A DNA stretch of 64,000 bases from Halichoerus grypus (Eukaryota; Chordata; Mammalia; Carnivora; Phocidae), in contig NC_135719.1 in the NCBI RefSeq assembly GCF_964656455.1, positions 134,663,284 to 134,727,283 on the forward strand. Reading direction: 5' to 3'. A model generated the notes under the pieces. It made no database searches and was not told the DNA's origin. It saw nothing but the letters and a program-made list of their open reading frames with translations. Every line of letters starts with the position of its first letter. The stretch's first letter is position 1. A program made the translations under genes and the position numbers. Shown piece by piece: positions 59,615 to 64,000 of the stretch.

Positions 59615-61763
59615 TAAGTTGATTTTTTTAATATAAAATAATCCTTGTATTTCTGGGGTAAATCCCATTTGTGCATGGTATAATATTCTTTTTATATAAA
59701 ATTGGATTTAATTAGCTAATATTTTGCTAAGAATTTTATTTATGAAGGATATTAATTTCTAGTTTTCTTGAAATACCTTTATGATTTGGTATCAGTGTAA
59801 TACTGCTCTTATGAAATGAGTTAGGAAATGAAAACTCCTTTATATCATAAAAGAGTTGGTGTAGGAATGGCAATTTTTTCTTCCTTAAATGTTTGAGACA
59901 ACTGACAAGAAAGATTATCCAGGACTACAGCTTATTGATATAACTGCCAAGTTCCAGCAAGAGCTCAGGGAAGTAACCAGGCATGGTTAGTGGCTGTGGG
60001 ATGGGGTGGTGGAGGAGTTGGCATTTCTCTGAAGGCAGGAGGGAGGGGAAATGAACAACATCACCGTAGACCCTGCCCTCCCGCAGTGCCTACATGGAAC
60101 TCGGGAGTTCATGGTGTTCACTCCCGTACAGATCGGATTATTCAAGTCTGCAAGGAGGCTTATCTTGATCTCCCTAGGCACATGGGAACCCAGAAATCCA
60201 TAGAAGAAGTACAATAAATCCTAGGGAGTTAAGAATAAGACAGGCTATCTATGCCCCTTGAAGAGCCTGATCAGGGCATATTCATTACAGGAATGAAAGC
60301 CAAGATACTCCAATCCACCTTAAGCGCCTGGTATGGGACACAGATATTCATGCTGAGCCCAGTCATGGGACACAACATCTGTGATGTTGGGCAATTCACT
60401 GCTGCTGTGAAAGAAACTGATAAATCCTGGAAATGGATATAGGCAGTGGGAGCTGAGACAGGCAGGGAGCTCAGAAGCCAAAAGGGTATCCCAGTTGGTT
60501 ATCAAGGGCCTAGTGAAAGTAACCGAGAGACAGATGTGGTTTGACCTCATTGCTACTGGGACCCCACCTGAAAAGTCATAGGTATCAGCCATTGCCCTGC
60601 CTCTCACCTTGGGTCACGTGCTATGCTGCTGAATAAACCAATTCCCATCATACCTGGGAAAGGAGTTACCTACTGCAATTTGCAATAGGATGTTCCACCA
60701 AAATAGGTAAGTAACTATGCACCCCTGGGTGAAGGGAAACTACTCAATCTCCATTAGAATATCATTGCCCTGCTGTGGGCAGGACCTGTTCAAATGCGTT
60801 ATATGTGCAACAGAGCATACTCCATTGGAAGAGGGGAGAAGATGAGGGTCCTGTTCTGGAATATCCAGCCCCCCAGCCCATCTCCTCACATCTGACAGCA
60901 CTGCTTCCCTCAGCGAACATGTGTGGTATGTACAACGAGGTCAAATTCCCAAAGTTACAGCCACATTAACGTCTAAAGATCAGACCACAGGTGCAATTCT
61001 TATAAAAGGAGGAGATCTTACCATACAAGTTCTTACAAAATATCTGTCTTGTTGATCTTGAACTTCTGCTGCTCCTGGTGTCCAGTCACGTGTTGGATTC
61101 CTGATGGAAATGCCTTTCTGCAGTGGGTCCGCTTTTATGCCTGACAAAGAAACCACTCCAGATGTTGGCAGCTGCACCCTCTAGCTTGTCAGGATTGACA
61201 TGGTGGGTATCAGCCCACCAGGGTAGGGATCGGAAGGCCATAAAGCAGTACATTAAGGAAGAACAAGCTAGGATTAGTACTCTTAATTCATCTGCCATTA
61301 CCAATACTGATCCATAAACCGGATCCGTGGCATACACTATCAATAACACTGGGCATGGGTGTTCTTCTTCTGTCAATTGAACTGCACAGGCCATCCATCA
61401 CACTGCTGACAAGAAGTGTCCTAAAAATACCACCATTAGAGCTGTGGGTGGCTATGGTTACATTGGCATGAGTTCCTGTGGCTCACCCTGCGTTATGGAC
61501 ATTGGAGCACCTGGGCCCCCTTATGTTGGAAACAGAAAAATCACTCTAAACAGAATCAACCCCATTATACCAAGGATATAGGATGTGTATCATCAGAACT
61601 GTGCAATCATTCTGTCACAGTGAAGGAAAGCAGCTGGTTTGGTTGTGCCTCCCATGTGTTTATTGGGTGGCCCCCAAATAAAACCCAGTGGTTGTGTGAC
61701 ATAAATCTTTGACCATGGTTTCTACCTGGGTGTTCGGGCCCTGGGTTTTTCCTGACATAGAGG

Positions 61764-61794
61764 ATTTTAGTATATGTGCTGCCGAAGCGAGCAC
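61764..61794 (-). pseudogene. U6 snRNA 5'-terminal fragment (31 nt)
   Basis: The reverse complement is a perfect match to nucleotides 1-31 of U6 snRNA, starting exactly at GTGCTCGCTTCGGCAGCAC and ending at ACTAAAAT. It is bounded by a duplication CTGACATAGAGGA (61752-61764 and 61799-61811, with T-rich extensions on the left of each). It sits antisense within the env remnant and adds to its disruption. It is not a functional snRNA gene: only the 5' stem-loop and a few more bases are present. Confidence 0.88.
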
Positions 61795-62296
61795 TTTTCT
61801 GACATAGAGGAGAATTCACCCAATAATAACAACAGTTTCCAGCCTCCCTCTCCTCAAAGCCAGATGGGCACATTCCGTTTCCACTGGTATGATCGTTTGG
61901 CTGCCATCTCTGTCCCCTCCGTTAGCCTGAAGGACATTATGGCATGCAAAGAAGTCCTTATTACATTCACCCAACAAGCCTTAAATGATAGCCAGCAAAA
62001 CCTGTCTGTACTGAACACTGAACTATCTCTAAGGATAAAAGCTGTTCTCCAAAACAGAATGGCCTTGAACATCATTAATGCCTTGTAAGGGGGCACCTGT
62101 GCCTTTATCCAGAGTGTTGTATGTCCGTATCTGATGAGCCTGCTAATGCACGTGCTTTCTTAAATCAAATGAGTACACAAGTGAAGACTCTTGAGTTATC
62201 CCACCCCAACCTAGGGGACTTAAATCAGTGGTTTGGATCATGGGGCTCTTGGTGGAAAAAAACTGTTACTTATTTTGGAAATCATTACCTTGATCT

Positions 62297-62683
62297 GTGT
62301 TTTCATTTTCGTGTTCTTCTGCTGCTGTGGTATCTGCCCCCAGCGCAGCCAGAAAGCCTCCAAAAGAGCCAGGGAAACCCCTTGCTGATTGCTCAGGGCA
62401 CACTGTAGAAGAGGGAGCACGTGAGATCCTAAAAGCCAGTCCCAGGGGGGTGAAATGTAAGAGGAGGTTATTCAGAAGACGCGACCGCCAGTTGACCTGT
62501 GAGCTAAATCCCAGTGAAACCGCGGGAATCAGAAACTCCTCCCCTCGCCCCCAACCCCCTGGAAGGAATGCTCTGCCCATAGTTCCCACAGTGGGAGTCT
62601 TTTTCAAGGATGCAGCCTTGCAAAAGCAACGTGTTGTTGAGACCATCCGACGGTCTGTCTACGTGGGTTCTAAACGCAGGTAA
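62297..62683 (+). other. Open frame ending in a splice donor, overlapping the env tail
   Basis: A 128-codon plus frame, out of frame with the env anchor it overlaps. It is basic and Pro/Arg-rich (KCKRRLFRRRDRQ in the middle). Its stop TAA at 62681-62683 lies inside a consensus donor CAG|GTAAGT (62677-62685), so the frame is open up to that donor. No family recognised. The region is GC-richer than its surroundings and may be the degenerate 3' LTR or leader of the retrovirus. A chance frame is the simplest reading. Confidence 0.25.
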
Positions 62684-64000
62684 GTCCTTCACATAAACTT
62701 CTAAGATTCTGGCGGACAGATAGATGTAGAGATCTGCTGCGCTTGCAGGTGCCAAGATAAGCCTCATATGTAAGTTCCCTTGCTTACAGAAACTGCCAGC
62801 CAGCAATCCGGAGTGGCCTGCTTCTTTCTTCTGTCTTCCCTTGCCCTCCCAGAGTGGGGCCAGTTTCAGATTTCACCTGTGAAGCTCTGAGTTTGCAAAC
62901 CAACAGGGAAGGCTTTTCATTATGATTTTCATTTATGTGATAGACATATAGGTACTTCTGTTTTCTGTTTCTTCTTTCGCTTGTTTATGTAGTTGGGATC
63001 TTTTAAGGGGTTTGTCCATATGAACTAAAATTTTGGAATTAATGTCTTACTACTATTTGTAATATTCCTTCTTATTTTTTCACTGTTCGATCTCTGGTAA
63101 TTTTTCCACTTTCATTTTTGATACTTTTAAGTTGTGTCTCTCTTGATATGTCTAAGCTGCAGTTTTCTCATTTTTGATTTTTGGTTTTGGTTTCATTACT
63201 TTTGTCTATATCTTTTTTCAGGTTTCGATTTCATCGATTTATGCTCTTATCCTTATCACTTCTTTTTTTAATATTTTGGATTTAATAATTGTATTTTTTT
63301 TGAGGTGGAAGCTTGCATCATTGGTTTTAAGCATTGCTTCTTTTCTGGCATAAATCTTTAAAGGTAATGAGTATTCCTTTAGACATGGATTTAGTTACAG
63401 TCCATATTTTTGATAGGTTGTTGTTTTCATTTTATGTGGTTTAAAATATTTTCTAATTTTGCTTGGGATTTTTTTTTTTAACTCATGTTTATGTATTGGA
63501 CATACATTGTTTGAGTTCCCAAACATTTGGGGAATTTCCAAATGCCTTTTTGTTATTGACTTCTCATTTAATTGTTTTTGCAGTTACAGAATATTCTATG
63601 GCCCCAATACTTTTCTATCTCTTGGAAATTTCATGTGCACCTGTAAATGTGTAGTGTAGGGGTGGTATGGAAATGTTAGCTGGGTCATGTTGATCAATGC
63701 CATTTCAATATATCACCTCCTTACTCCTTTTCTATCTACTAGTTGTACTGATTATTGAGAAAGGAGTGAGGAAATATTCAATTTTAGATTATTCTATTCG
63801 TTTTCAGTGTATTAATTTTCCTTTCTGTATTTTGAAGCTCTATTTTAAGATACATAAACATTTATTATTGTTGTGTCTTATTTATGAATTGACATTATTA
63901 TTACAAAATGTCTTATCTTTATTTTTAATAATATGACTTCTTTTGAGCCTTAGTCTAATATTAATACAAGAACCGCAGCTCTCCTATGCTTAGAATTTGC

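Larger units (their letters stand above)
59950..62925 (+). pseudogene. Endogenous retrovirus remnant, env only
   Basis: Old L1 sequence stops at about 59.93 kb and resumes at about 62.93 kb; between them lies a plus-strand retroviral env with flanks. The transmembrane subunit is the clear part: the plus frame 61774-62085 includes heptad-type sequence and an LQNRMAL core at 62047-62067, where gamma-type Env proteins have their immunosuppressive-type segment. A stop at 62086 follows, then a degraded CX6CC motif in which V-C replaces the C-C pair (62098-62124). A W-rich pre-membrane part is in another frame (62121 onward), and a hydrophobic, Cys-rich anchor with basic tail is back in the first frame (62281-62388). 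The surface subunit (about 60.0-61.75 kb) is broken into several frames. No gag, pol or definite LTR was seen. It cannot make an Env protein. Confidence 0.75.
56600..64000 (-). mobile_element. Old L1 (L1M-like) background, continues past window
   Basis: Reversed, diverged L1: 3' UTR-like part from about 56.6 to 57.27 kb ('gatatgccacaatttgtcca', 'gggctactatgaatgaagct'), ORF2 in reverse from about 58.2 to 59.93 kb ('ttgggtaaatc'-like, 'ctgcttatgaaatgagttag'-like) and again from 62.93 kb to the end ('tctcttgatatgtctaagct', 'ttggttttaagcattgcttc'). It is interrupted by an L1 (57277-58229), a SINE (59443-59614) and an env-bearing retroviral remnant (about 59950-62925). Exact ends are unresolved. 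Confidence 0.75.

Noticed and set aside
60700..60712. GTAAGT at 60703 as a splice donor
   Set aside because: Preceded by AATAG, inside the broken env remnant, with no open frame leading to it.
1..64000. CRISPR arrays, operons, bacterial-type promoters or replication origins
   Set aside because: The sequence is mammalian nuclear DNA; repeated units are SINEs, LINEs, LTRs and microsatellites, and no spaced identical repeats exist.

Overview
The window is nuclear DNA from a caniform carnivore. The diagnostic signal is a tRNA-derived Can-SINE (SINEC) family: 21 copies share a GGGGCGCCTGGGTGGCTCAG-type head, a TC-rich middle and an AAATAAATAAAATCTT tail, and there are young carnivore-type L1 3' ends. 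The SINE variants look like those of arctoid caniforms (seals, bears, mustelids), with a pinniped most likely; this is a judgement from memory of SINE variants, not a search. I find no host protein-coding gene that I can support. The longest open frames are fragments of LINE ORFs, retroviral remnants or chance frames. The window is best read as intergenic or deep intronic sequence built from layered transposon insertions.

Layout. 1-9.8 kb holds old MIR, MER5-like, L2 and LTR fragments, a tight trio of SINEs (4.98-5.83 kb), and one short exon-like segment with a consensus splice donor (2599-2637). 9.85-14.31 kb is one L1 insertion on the minus strand whose 5' part is inverted (twin priming); it carries four nested SINEs and a fifth sits exactly in its target-site duplication. 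14.5-20 kb has L2, MIR, a recurrent ancient repeat and two SINEs. 20.4-23.7 kb is a decayed ERVL-class pol region, split by a minus-strand L1 3' end. 24.1-31.2 kb has an ancient repeat, four SINEs and largely unassigned DNA. 31.2-34.3 kb contains an L1 3' end fused to the 5' half of tRNA-Ile(UAU), followed by a long minus-strand L2. 34.3-39.6 kb has MER5-like pieces, an L1 ORF2 fragment and a plus-strand L2 interrupted by a MaLR LTR. 40-54.7 kb is a mix of SINEs, MaLR-type LTRs, MIRs, and a poly(A)-only insertion at 49.05 kb. 54.7-58.2 kb has three L1 3' ends. From about 56.6 kb to the window end an old minus-strand L1 forms the background; a roughly 3-kb env-bearing retroviral remnant is embedded in it (59.95-62.9 kb), and that remnant carries a 31-nt perfect piece of the U6 snRNA 5' end with target-site duplications.

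No system of cooperating host genes is visible. The most interesting content is the record of retrotransposition mechanics: two 5'-terminal fragments of structured small RNAs (tRNA-Ile half, U6 head) captured at insertion events, an A-tail-only insertion flanked by a palindromic duplication, and a fully readable twin-primed L1. Family names rest on pattern recognition without database searches; element boundaries supported by target-site duplications are accurate to a few bases, others to some tens of bases.
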